8,086 bases of DNA from NCBI GenBank assembly GCA_031260095.1, contig JAIRKN010000015.1, forward strand, positions 1-8,086, given 5' to 3'. Below, piece by piece: positions 1-6,671 of this stretch. A model generated the notes under the pieces. The model searched no databases, had not been told where the DNA came from, and saw only the letters and a program-made list of their open reading frames with translations. The position numbers and the translations under genes are program-made. This stretch comes from Tannerella sp. Its GTDB lineage: Bacteria; Bacteroidota; Bacteroidia; Bacteroidales; Tannerellaceae. Each line of letters starts with the position of its first letter. Within the stretch, counting starts at the first letter, position 1.

Positions 1-368
1 GTGTAGGCAATGATTATTATCGCCAGAATAAGAATAGCCCATTTGTCATAAAAGATTCTACGTAAACGTAATCTTCTTTTATTGGACAGATTTGCGATAT
101 ATTCAATATAGATTCCGAATAAAATATATGGTACAAGTAGAAACATCAATGGATTATACATGAATGCCGTCGCAAAATTTCCTTGAAACAGATTATAAAA
201 GGCTCTTTGTGAACCACAACCGGGACATTTATACCCTGTAATGGTATATACCGGACATTTAGGAAAAAAAGCATAACCGGACGGATCAAAATGCGCATAT
301 ATATAAATACCGGTCAGAATGACTACGATAAGGATTATACCTGTTTGAATCCTGTTATTCTTCTTCAC
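1..368 (-). CDS. DUF2752 family membrane protein (3' end missing)
   Basis: Partial gene whose 3' end lies beyond the left edge; 122 codons are visible. A GTG start at 368-366 is chosen because no ATG lies between the upstream in-frame stop and the conserved region, and the first residues (VKKNNR) look like a normal basic N-terminus. Membrane segments are visible at about residues 8-25, 70-90 and from about 110 to the edge. Between the first two sits the family hallmark, three cysteines in CPVYTITGYKCPGCGSQR (C38, C48, C51), followed by an AFYNL segment and the YNP motif at 71-73. Function of the family is unknown; the cysteine trio could bind metal, but this is inference. It lies downstream of a CD225-type gene, from which it is separated by a terminator, and I see no consensus promoter in the 60 bp between terminator and start. 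Confidence 0.85.
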   Translation of the reverse strand, partial: MKKNNRIQTGIILIVVILTGIYIYAHFDPSGYAFFPKCPVYTITGYKCPGCGSQRAFYNLFQGNFATAFMYNPLMFLLVPYILFGIYIEYIANLSNKRRLRLRRIFYDKWAILILAIIIIAY

Positions 369-428
369 TGTAAAACTTTTAATGAATGGTTTGTTCGGGA
401 ATTTGTTCTACCTTCCGGTATACCCATT

Positions 429-469
429 AAAAAATCATATAAACATTTGAGGAACAATGTCTATATGAT
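429..469 (-). terminator. Intrinsic terminator after the CD225-domain gene
   Basis: On the minus strand, positions 469-456 and 447-434 form a 14-bp stem (AUCAUAUAGACAUU with AAUGUUUAUAUGAU) around an 8-nt loop, followed at once by five further U residues (433-429). The only non-Watson-Crick pair (442/461) is G-U in minus-strand RNA but A-C in plus-strand RNA, so the structure fits minus-strand transcription. It begins 24 nt after the TAA of the upstream gene. The stem is AT-rich, so its strength is uncertain. Confidence 0.8.
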
Positions 470-493
470 GCCTGACTCTTATTTTATCAGAAA

Positions 494-1057
494 TTATATA
501 TTTTCAAAAAAGTTTTCAAGCCCACCTGATTCATTTATCATCGCAAGCCAGAATACAAAGTAAAAAATCATATAGATGATATAGGATACTACCGATACAA
601 CCGCCGCCCATATAGTCAGTTTCTTTGCCGAATCAGCGTTGCTTATCGCTTCATTCATATTCCTTCTTTCAAATTCCGAATTTACATTATTTGCTTTTAC
701 AATCGCTATGATCCCCAATATGACAGAAATAGGGGAACAGCAGCAAAGAAAAGATATAACCGTTACCACAATGGATTCCATCATGTAATTTTTGGGCGGA
801 ACCATCCCTCCGTTTGACGGACCTCCGGAAGGTACGGTATAAGCATAACCTCCGGGATGTCCTCCATAAGGTTGTTGAGGTTGTTGCTGATATGACGGCT
901 GTTGTTGCCGGCCTTGTTGTGACGGTTGCTGATTACTCATTCCATCATTCGGTAAATTTTGATGGGATGTTTCAGGCGCTTGTAAAATTTGCACTCCGCA
1001 GTTACCACAAAATGTAACACCGTCCATGTTTTGTGCTCCACATTTCGGACAATTCAT
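494..1057 (-). CDS. Zinc-ribbon, Q-rich linker, CD225/dispanin-type membrane protein
   Basis: A 187-residue protein with three parts. Residues 1-21 form a short zinc ribbon with paired cysteines C3/C6 and C17/C20. Residues about 36-85 are a low-complexity linker rich in Gln, Pro, Gly and Tyr, probably disordered. Residues about 91-173 match the CD225/dispanin pattern: a hydrophobic segment with a CCC cluster (105-107), GIIAIVKANNV, an acidic/basic loop containing FERRN and an alanine-rich NADSAKK stretch, then a second membrane segment (148-173). The zinc ribbon and linker are expected in the cytoplasm. Function is unknown; eukaryotic CD225 proteins alter membrane properties, but that role should not be transferred. 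It has its own promoter and is followed by an intrinsic terminator, so it appears largely monocistronic. A DUF2752 gene follows. Confidence 0.88.
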   Translation of the reverse strand: MNCPKCGAQNMDGVTFCGNCGVQILQAPETSHQNLPNDGMSNQQPSQQGRQQQPSYQQQPQQPYGGHPGGYAYTVPSGGPSNGGMVPPKNYMMESIVVTVISFLCCCSPISVILGIIAIVKANNVNSEFERRNMNEAISNADSAKKLTIWAAVVSVVSYIIYMIFYFVFWLAMINESGGLENFFENI

Positions 1058-1096
1058 AATCGTATAATTTTATTAGTTTTTCATTTAATCAATGGA

Positions 1097-1128
1097 CAAA
1101 TATAAAGTTTTAATACTTAAAATACAAA
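1097..1128 (-). promoter_or_regulatory. Bacteroidota-type promoter of the CD225-domain gene
   Basis: Minus strand: TTTG (1128-1125), a 20-bp spacer, then TATATTTG (1104-1097), matching the TTTG / TAnnTTTG consensus. The -7 element ends 39 bp before the ATG at 1057, leaving an AT-rich leader of about 30 nt without a Shine-Dalgarno sequence. The TTTG element lies within the descending arm of the iorB terminator hairpin. Confidence 0.7.
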
Positions 1129-1170
1129 ATAATAAGGATAAAAGATTTTTTATTCTTATTATTTTGTATT
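1121..1170 (-). terminator. AT-rich hairpin terminator overlapping the 3' end of iorB
   Basis: Positions 1121-1136 and 1155-1170 are a perfect 16-bp inverted repeat (AATACAAAATAATAAG and its complement). Pairing can continue inward, with G-U pairs, almost to a 4-nt loop. One arm contains the iorB stop codon and its last three codons. The following minus-strand bases (TTTTAAG on leaving the arm) are only moderately U-rich, and the stem has almost no G-C pairs. A role as a terminator or 3'-end protector is therefore likely but not certain; being symmetric it could act in both directions. Confidence 0.65.
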
Positions 1171-1737
1171 GCCCACATCATAACCAGCCTGTAAAGCCTT
1201 GAGATTCAGTTCGACAATCTCTTCGCTTTTTCTGCTAAAAATCGACCGGATACCGTCTGCTATTTTATCATAACCAATGCCAAGAAAAGGGGTGGCAGCT
1301 CCCAGCATAACGATATTGGCCACACGTGGCGAGCCCAACTTTTTGGCAATTTCTTCCACGTCAAGCACCACCTTATACGGCAATTTTTCCAACTCCTCCT
1401 TTATTTTTTCCATATCCGGATAATTGGGTATATTAATAAAGGGTTGTGAATTTGTAACGAGCCAGCCCTCTTTTTTCAGGTATGGCAAATAACGCAGACT
1501 TTCCATCGGCTCCAATGAAATAATCAGGTCAGCCTGTCCGACCGGTATCAGATCGGATGATACGGGTTTGTCGGACAACCGCAGATTTGACTGTACATCT
1601 CCTCCACGTTGACTCATACCATGTACTTCCGCTTGTTTCATGTGCAAACCTTCTTTCAGCGCTGCTTCTCCGATTACAGCGGCAATCGACAAAATCCCTT
1701 GTCCACCCACGCCTGATAATATGATATCTGCTTTCAT
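1159..1737 (-). CDS. iorB: Indolepyruvate:ferredoxin oxidoreductase, beta (gamma-domain) subunit
   Basis: A 192-residue protein of the pyruvate/ketoisovalerate oxidoreductase gamma-domain family; it pairs with IorA for CoA-dependent oxidative decarboxylation of aryl-pyruvates to aryl-acetyl-CoA and CO2, or the reverse. The N-terminus carries the family's glycine-rich turn GVGGQG (residues 9-14), and EVHGMSQRGG (37-46) is the characteristic second motif. The C-terminal part contains the NIVMLGA segment (141-147) seen in homologues. Length is normal for a standalone IorB. It contains no cysteine, so it carries no iron-sulphur cluster. The ATG follows a run of A residues (minus strand TTAAAAAAA), typical of Bacteroidota starts. 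It lies 53 bp downstream of iorA with no promoter motif between them, so the two are very probably cotranscribed. Confidence 0.95.
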   Translation of the reverse strand: MKADIILSGVGGQGILSIAAVIGEAALKEGLHMKQAEVHGMSQRGGDVQSNLRLSDKPVSSDLIPVGQADLIISLEPMESLRYLPYLKKEGWLVTNSQPFINIPNYPDMEKIKEELEKLPYKVVLDVEEIAKKLGSPRVANIVMLGAATPFLGIGYDKIADGIRSIFSRKSEEIVELNLKALQAGYDVGNTK

Positions 1738-1790
1738 TTTTTTTAATGTTTAATAATTAATACCGGTTTACATGCAAAATTTAATTTCCG

Positions 1791-3389
1791 TTATTCTGCT
1801 TTTTTCTTCTTGTTTTTACGAGTCAGGGTTTGTATACATTCACGTCGCGGAATAATGACTGAAACGCCTTTATATTCAATCTCTTCCCTGATCATCGTTT
1901 TCATTTCTTCGAAATACTTCTTCAGTGGAATAACGACCCGGACATGTTCCGGAGCCACACCGATCCCTTTACATATAGATTCGATACGTCCGGTAGCTGC
2001 AGAATCCTGTCCGCCGGTCATGGCTGTTGTTTCGTTATCCGAAATGATAATGGTGACATTCGCGTTTTCATTCACACAATCCAATAGTCCCGTCATGCCG
2101 GAATGTGTAAATGTAGAGTCGCCAATCATAGCGATGGCCGGGTGGACTCCCGCATCGGAAGCACCTTTCGCCATGGTGATGGACGCTCCCATATCAATAC
2201 AGGAATCGATCGCACAAAACGGTGGAAGGGCGCCAAGCGTATAACAACCGATATCGGCAAATACCTTTGCCTGCCCCTCGTATTCTCTCACAATTTCATT
2301 GAGTGCATCATACAGATCACGGTGACCACATCCTTTGCAAAGCGCAGGCGGGCGTTGTTCCACTATTTTCGGAATATGGTAATGTTGTTCTATTTTTTTA
2401 CCCAGAGCGCGGCCTACCGCATCAGGATTCAGTTCTCCGTCGCGTTTAAGCGTACCGTCAAGCCTTCCGTGCACTTTCAATCCTTTATTGAGGAATCCTT
2501 TCAATTGTGCTTCAACAAACGGGTATCCTTCTTCCAACACCAGAAGTTCGTCACATTCCGAAGCTATTTTCTCCAGATGCTTTTTGGGTAATGGATACTG
2601 GCATATTTTTAACACGGGATGCTCAAAGCCATCCACACTGTTTTCCGACAGATAATTGAATGCAATACCGGTCGTTATGATACCGAGTTTTTTATCCGGC
2701 CCGTCAAAATATTGATTGTATACCGACTCTTCGGAATTTTTGGTAAAAATATCCTGTGCTGCAATCAGTTCCTTGAACCGTACACGCGCCAGTGCCGGCA
2801 ATAAAATATATCTTTTCCGGCCGTCTTCCGGAAAATGTATTTCATTTTCTCTCTTTTGTTCACGTGTAATGACTCCTGAACGCGAATGGGCCATACGGGT
2901 TGTAATACGCATCAGAATAGGATAACCTAATTTTTCCGAAAGTTCAAACCCTTCGTAAGTCATATCATAAGCTTCCTGTTGATTGGATGGTTCCATCACC
3001 GGTATCATTGCAAAATCCCCGTATATACGGTTATCCTGTTCGTTCTGAGAAGAATGCATGGACGGATCATCGGCTGAGAGAATAATCATTCCACCGTTTA
3101 TCCCACTCATTGACGCATTCATAAAGCAATCCGCCGCTACGTTCAGGCCAACATGCTTCATACAGCACAAAGTGCGCTTACCGGCATAACTCATTCCAAG
3201 GGCCGCTTCCATCGCTGTCTTCTCATTTGCGCACCAACGGCTGTGGATGTTACTCCCCGCCGTTTTTTGTTGTATATACTCTGTTATTTCAGTTGAAGGA
3301 GTTCCCGGATATGAATAAACACCGGATAATCCCGCGTCTATTGCTGCCTGGGCAATCGCCTCATCCCCTAAAAACAATTTTTTATTCAT
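1791..3389 (-). CDS. iorA: Indolepyruvate:ferredoxin oxidoreductase, alpha subunit, short form
   Basis: Thiamine-diphosphate-dependent catalytic subunit, 532 residues from the ATG at 3389. An upstream in-frame TTG at 3458 is rejected because it is the promoter -33 element and would add 23 non-family residues. Order: pyrimidine-binding domain at about 1-185 with YSYPGTPSTE (26-34) and ANEKTAMEAALG (54-65); a central domain at about 190-340; a cofactor-binding domain at about 345-520 with CKGCGHR (351-357), GDS (423-425) and the paired DN (451-452) of the ThDP/magnesium motif. The protein ends in a lysine-rich tail (525-530). Archaeal IorA continues into a two-cluster ferredoxin-like domain, absent here. 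C351, C354, C382 and C518 could hold a single [4Fe-4S] cluster by analogy with simple 2-oxoacid:ferredoxin oxidoreductases (inference). Substrate among indole-, phenyl- and hydroxyphenyl-pyruvate cannot be read from sequence. Confidence 0.95.
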   Translation of the reverse strand: MNKKLFLGDEAIAQAAIDAGLSGVYSYPGTPSTEITEYIQQKTAGSNIHSRWCANEKTAMEAALGMSYAGKRTLCCMKHVGLNVAADCFMNASMSGINGGMIILSADDPSMHSSQNEQDNRIYGDFAMIPVMEPSNQQEAYDMTYEGFELSEKLGYPILMRITTRMAHSRSGVITREQKRENEIHFPEDGRKRYILLPALARVRFKELIAAQDIFTKNSEESVYNQYFDGPDKKLGIITTGIAFNYLSENSVDGFEHPVLKICQYPLPKKHLEKIASECDELLVLEEGYPFVEAQLKGFLNKGLKVHGRLDGTLKRDGELNPDAVGRALGKKIEQHYHIPKIVEQRPPALCKGCGHRDLYDALNEIVREYEGQAKVFADIGCYTLGALPPFCAIDSCIDMGASITMAKGASDAGVHPAIAMIGDSTFTHSGMTGLLDCVNENANVTIIISDNETTAMTGGQDSAATGRIESICKGIGVAPEHVRVVIPLKKYFEEMKTMIREEIEYKGVSVIIPRRECIQTLTRKNKKKKAE

Positions 3390-3428
3390 AGATGTGTTTG
3401 TTTTATGAACATTTTCAAATCTGACGTG

Positions 3429-3458
3429 CAAAGATAGGAAACAATTAACAATTGACAA
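3429..3458 (-). promoter_or_regulatory. Bacteroidota-type promoter of iorAB
   Basis: Minus strand: TTG (3458-3456), a 19-bp spacer, TATCTTTG (3436-3429). This is a strong match to the TTG / TAnnTTTG consensus. The -7 element ends 39 bp before the iorA ATG at 3389, which supports that start and shows that iorAB can be transcribed separately from the operon ending in mltG. Confidence 0.8.
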
Positions 3459-3467
3459 CGTTTCCTA
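3435..3467. promoter_or_regulatory. Inverted repeat framing the iorA promoter (candidate operator)
   Basis: TAGGAAAC (3435-3442) and GTTTCCTA (3460-3467) are a perfect 8-bp inverted repeat. It overlaps the outer end of the -7 element on one side and lies just beyond -33 on the other. A second dyad, CAATT-aac-AATTG (3442-3454), sits inside the spacer. Placement suggests repressor binding. Alternatively, the minus-strand RNA can fold as a bulged hairpin and act as a weak terminator after mltG. No regulator gene is visible in the window. Confidence 0.45.
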
Positions 3468-3504
3468 ATGTTAAAAATCAAACAATATGTCTTATCAATT
3501 TGTG

Positions 3505-4542
3505 TTATCTTATTCCCCTGCGATTCAGTTCTGCGCGGTATTTATCGGCATTCCGGTTATGTTCTTTCAGGGTAACGGCAAAATTATGACGGCCGGAAAA
3601 ATCTTCTTTGGCACACATATACAGGTAATTATGATGTGCATAATTCAGGACGGCATCAAGACCTTTTACGGAGGGAAAACGGATGGGACCGGGAGGTAAT
3701 CCTTCGTGCAAATACGTATTATAAGGAGATTCCACTGTCAGGTGTTTATTCAGGATCCGTTTCAAGGAAAAGTCTCCCACAGCATATTTAACAGTAGGAT
3801 CAGCCTGCAACGGCATACCTTTTATTAAACGGTTAATATATAAACCGGCCACTGCCGGATATTCGTCGGGTACGGCCGTTTCTTCTTCCACGATGGAAGC
3901 CAAAATGGAAACTTCGACCGGTGACAGGTATATATTGTCTGCTTTTTTCCGGCGATCCGTCGTCCAGAATGTGTCGTATTCCCGCTTCATCCGTTCCATC
4001 AACTTATCGGCCGGAATATTCCAGTACACTTCGTATGTGTTGGGTATAAACATTGTTTTGATCGTCACTGTATTAAATCCAAGCGATTCGCAATATGCTT
4101 CATCATTCAGATAAGCCAGCAACTCATCACTCTCCAACATCAACTGATCGGATAGCCGGTCGGTCAGATCACTTACCTGGCGAATATTATTAAATGTCAG
4201 GCGAACCGGTGCTTGCTGGCCCCGCCGTAACCGGTTCAGTAATGTATTGTTATTCATGCCGGGTTCAACGGAAAAGCGTCCCGGCTTCATGTTTTCCGGA
4301 TACTTACGGAATGCAGCCAATAACTCAAAGAGCTTTATGTTTTTACAATCTGCCGAATCACGCAGTTCCTCGCATAACACCTTGAAGTCCTTGTTATCTT
4401 CATAAATATACACATATTTCGTCCCGGCAACCTTAAAATTAGGCATATACAACATACAATAAACAATGGTTCCACATGCCGCGGCAATCACCGGCACTAA
4501 TAAAAAACCGATATACAACAGTCGCTTTGACGCTTTTTTCAT
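3505..4542 (-). CDS. mltG: Endolytic murein transglycosylase MltG (YceG-like)
   Basis: A 345-residue membrane-anchored lytic transglycosylase that cuts nascent glycan strands and is thought to end peptidoglycan chain elongation. One N-terminal membrane segment (about 8-32) after a basic KKASKR leaves the rest outside the cytoplasmic membrane. Residues about 40-115 form the LysM-like part, with KPGRF (86-90). The catalytic region includes MFIPNTYEVYW (164-174), SIVEEET (216-222) holding the expected catalytic glutamate, LQADPTV (245-251), ESPYNTY (271-277) and GLPPGPI (281-287). Length is normal. The start overlaps the symporter stop as ATGA, implying translational coupling. A cell-wall enzyme behind an aryl-acid gene set is functionally unexpected. 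No strong terminator follows; the nearest structure is the dyad at 3435-3467. Confidence 0.95.
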   Translation of the reverse strand: MKKASKRLLYIGFLLVPVIAAACGTIVYCMLYMPNFKVAGTKYVYIYEDNKDFKVLCEELRDSADCKNIKLFELLAAFRKYPENMKPGRFSVEPGMNNNTLLNRLRRGQQAPVRLTFNNIRQVSDLTDRLSDQLMLESDELLAYLNDEAYCESLGFNTVTIKTMFIPNTYEVYWNIPADKLMERMKREYDTFWTTDRRKKADNIYLSPVEVSILASIVEEETAVPDEYPAVAGLYINRLIKGMPLQADPTVKYAVGDFSLKRILNKHLTVESPYNTYLHEGLPPGPIRFPSVKGLDAVLNYAHHNYLYMCAKEDFSGRHNFAVTLKEHNRNADKYRAELNRRGIR

Positions 4543-6098
4543 GCTAAACTTTTTCGAGGCTGTGTAACCAGACTGACCACTACAATGGCAAGCACAGAAA
4601 GTGGTAGTGCGAAGACAATCGGATCAATCAGAAACCAGGGATAAACATCAATCAGGGCGTCTTTTCCGGTAAGCATACGACACAGTCCGACAGGAGCAGC
4701 TTCCGCCTTGTGCAAAAACAACATGGAAAAAAGACTCACGATCAGTCCGGTATATAAACTCGCGACCGCTCCCTGACGTGTTGTTTTCTTCCAGTAAAGG
4801 GAACAGAAATAAGAAGGGAGGAAAGTAACGGCACAGACTCCCATAAACAAAGCCGTTCCCTTAGCTATTATACCTGCGCTCAGTGTATAACATATTACAT
4901 AACTCACAATAATGGACATAAGGACTCCAAGACGCACACCGATAGTGGAATGGGAATTTTTGCGACGACCCAGTTTCGGGAAAATATCGGAACCGAAAGC
5001 CGATCCCATTGTGTGAAATAGAGCGCTTAAGGTAGACATACTTGCGGAAATAATACATAACATAAAAAAAGCTCCGAACCATTGAGGCATCGCATTATTA
5101 ATAAATAACGGTATGATCTTATCCATATCTTTGACCGCTTCGGAAGCAACTAACCCTTCGGATTTCAGGAAAAACAGGTTTGACAGGGATCCCACATGAT
5201 AAATAGCCCCTACGGTAATAATAATAAAAACACATCCGATCAATACGCCGCGGTTTAGTTGTTTGGCGCTATTCACCATCATAAAACGCACGGCTAACTG
5301 CGGTTGTGCAAGACATCCTATTCCCACTCCGAGTACAAGCGATGTAATCAGTGTATACCATTGCGGTGAACCGGCTACAGGCATCCGCGTCCAACCCTGA
5401 TGACCGATCTCCCGAAACCTGTCCGGTACGAGATGGGCGATATCCGAAAGTGCACGGTTTGCTTCGGTAAAATTCATTCCGATCGTCTTGTAAAACCACA
5501 TTAGCAGGAACAACATACACAAAAACATGATGACCGCCTGAAACGCATCCGTATACATAACTCCCTTAATTCCGCCTGTAATCACATAGGCCGCGACGAT
5601 AAGCGTAAAGATCAGCAACGCAATATGATAGTCTATATCAAACATCTGCTCAATAAAAACGGCGCCACCCTTCATTACAACAGCCGTATATAAAGGCATT
5701 CCTAAAAATATCACAAGGGCAATAAAAACTTGTACGCTACGGGATTTATAATGAAGACCCAGGAATTGCGGAAATGTATTCGCTTTATATGTTTCCCCCA
5801 GGCGACGTGTACGTTTGCCGAAAAAGATAAAAGCTACAATCACTCCCATCAACATATTTAATAAACAAAGCCATTGTATGCCCATGCCAAACGTAGCGGC
5901 AACACCCCCAAAGCCGACGATTGCCGATGCCGAAATAAAAGTTGCTCCGTATGAAAGAGCCATGACAACCGGATTCGTCTGACGACCGCCTAACAGGTAA
6001 TCACTCGCGTTTTTTGTGCGCTTATACCCCAGGTATCCTAACCAGGCGATCACAAACATATATATTATAACAATAATTCCTATTCCTAACGTATTCAT
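4539..6098 (-). CDS. Sodium:solute symporter (SSS family)
   Basis: A 519-residue inner-membrane transporter with about 13 hydrophobic segments, of the family that couples solute uptake to sodium. Family features seen: an N-terminal helix followed by ASDYLLGGR (31-39); YGATFISASAIVGFGG (50-65), the unwound first core helix; TGGIKGVMYTDAFQ (174-187), matching the SSS signature region; and SASMSTLSA (351-359), where homologues place sodium-site serine/threonine residues. Substrate cannot be read from sequence. Position between aryl-acid genes suggests an organic acid such as an aryl-acetate, but proline, pantothenate, acetate or sugar-type substrates are not excluded. Its ATG shares one base with the stop of the 36-residue accessory gene, and its TGA overlaps the mltG start, so translation of the three genes is probably coupled. 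Confidence 0.93.
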   Translation of the reverse strand: MNTLGIGIIVIIYMFVIAWLGYLGYKRTKNASDYLLGGRQTNPVVMALSYGATFISASAIVGFGGVAATFGMGIQWLCLLNMLMGVIVAFIFFGKRTRRLGETYKANTFPQFLGLHYKSRSVQVFIALVIFLGMPLYTAVVMKGGAVFIEQMFDIDYHIALLIFTLIVAAYVITGGIKGVMYTDAFQAVIMFLCMLFLLMWFYKTIGMNFTEANRALSDIAHLVPDRFREIGHQGWTRMPVAGSPQWYTLITSLVLGVGIGCLAQPQLAVRFMMVNSAKQLNRGVLIGCVFIIITVGAIYHVGSLSNLFFLKSEGLVASEAVKDMDKIIPLFINNAMPQWFGAFFMLCIISASMSTLSALFHTMGSAFGSDIFPKLGRRKNSHSTIGVRLGVLMSIIVSYVICYTLSAGIIAKGTALFMGVCAVTFLPSYFCSLYWKKTTRQGAVASLYTGLIVSLFSMLFLHKAEAAPVGLCRMLTGKDALIDVYPWFLIDPIVFALPLSVLAIVVVSLVTQPRKSLA

Positions 6099-6208
6099 TA
6101 TTTTTCGTCTTTATTCCAGCGTGAAATACCATACCATATTGCAAAAACAAGGCATATAAATGCCAAAAGATAGGCTATCCAGATTCCGGGGTCTTCTATT
6201 CCAAACAT
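6098..6208 (-). CDS. Symporter small accessory protein (36 residues)
   Basis: A short gene between the ACT gene and the symporter, coding for 36 residues. It begins MFGIEDPGIWIAYLL, continues as a hydrophobic helix (about 9-28, LAFICLVFAIWYG) and ends in a charged tail, SRWNKDEK. The pattern (start, DP, one membrane helix, W-N-K-rich end) fits the small accessory proteins encoded just upstream of some SSS symporters. Its TAA overlaps the symporter ATG by one base (TAATG), and it begins 11 bp after the ACT gene's stop, so almost no non-coding space remains. It probably sits in the inner membrane and associates with the symporter; its exact role is unknown. Family membership is from recognition, not a search. 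Confidence 0.85.
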   Translation of the reverse strand: MFGIEDPGIWIAYLLAFICLVFAIWYGISRWNKDEK

Positions 6209-6219
6209 ATTGATCTTAA

Positions 6220-6645
6220 TTATAGTTTTACGAGGTCGTGTTCGCAAATGTAATCCAGATTGTAGCGGCGTATTACTTCACGGGCTACTTCCCGGTCATT
6301 TGTCCGCAGTATAAGTACGGCCTTTCCGTTCAGGGAAAAGCAATACATATATTCTATACTCAGGCCGGATTTGGTAAAACAGGACAGTGTCTTTGCAAAA
6401 CTGCCGGCCGAGGAATCCGTCGGGATAGCAAGTACATCCGTCAGATTGGCGCTGACATTATTCTTCTTTAAGATCTGAAAAGCTTTTTCCGGTTCGGTGA
6501 CTATCAGTCTCAATATCCCGTACTCTGACGTATCGGCAACTGTTGCCGCAATGATATGGATACTTTCATCGGCAAGTAATGCCAGTATCTCACACAATTT
6601 GCCGTATTTGTTTTCGACAAAAATAGAAATTTGATTTACAGTCAT
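6220..6645 (-). CDS. Tandem ACT-domain protein (amino-acid-binding regulator)
   Basis: A 141-residue protein made of two ACT-like repeats and nothing else: residues about 4-65, starting QISIFVENKYGKLCEIL, and about 72-138, starting LAIPTDSSAGSFAKTL. Each shows the alternating strand-helix pattern of ACT domains, which commonly bind amino acids as allosteric ligands. No catalytic or DNA-binding domain is present. Proteins of this type are often encoded beside PaaK-type CoA ligases and 2-oxoacid oxidoreductases. Sensing of an aromatic or branched amino acid, acting on PaaK or IorAB through protein contact, is inference. The start at 6645 gives a compact ACT domain, 26 bp after the paaK stop; the nearby ATG at 6650 runs at once into a stop. 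Similarity to the small subunit of acetolactate synthase is limited to the fold. Confidence 0.88.
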   Translation of the reverse strand: MTVNQISIFVENKYGKLCEILALLADESIHIIAATVADTSEYGILRLIVTEPEKAFQILKKNNVSANLTDVLAIPTDSSAGSFAKTLSCFTKSGLSIEYMYCFSLNGKAVLILRTNDREVAREVIRRYNLDYICEHDLVKL

Positions 6646-6671
6646 ATCATTTCATTTAGCGATTAATGTAT

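Noticed and set aside
291..563. Plus-strand open frame of 90 residues
   Set aside because: It is antisense to the DUF2752 gene and the end of the CD225-domain gene, spans their terminator and resembles no family.
840..950. Repeat tract of GTTGTTG/GTTGCTG units
   Set aside because: These are Gln codons of the low-complexity linker of the CD225-domain protein; they do not form a regular tandem repeat or array.
1810..2591. Two overlapping plus-strand open frames of 144 and 162 residues
   Set aside because: They are antisense to the conserved ThDP-binding half of iorA, show no recognisable domain and lack promoters; they are shadows of the real gene.
3390..3458. N-terminal extension of iorA starting at a TTG (3458)
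   Set aside because: The TTG is the promoter -33 box, the extension contains the -7 box, and the added residues do not resemble the family; the ATG at 3389 begins the conserved domain.
3468..3504. Possible hairpin terminator directly after mltG
   Set aside because: Only about 4-5 pairs with a bulge can form (ACAAAT with ATTGT) before a short T-run; too weak to call.
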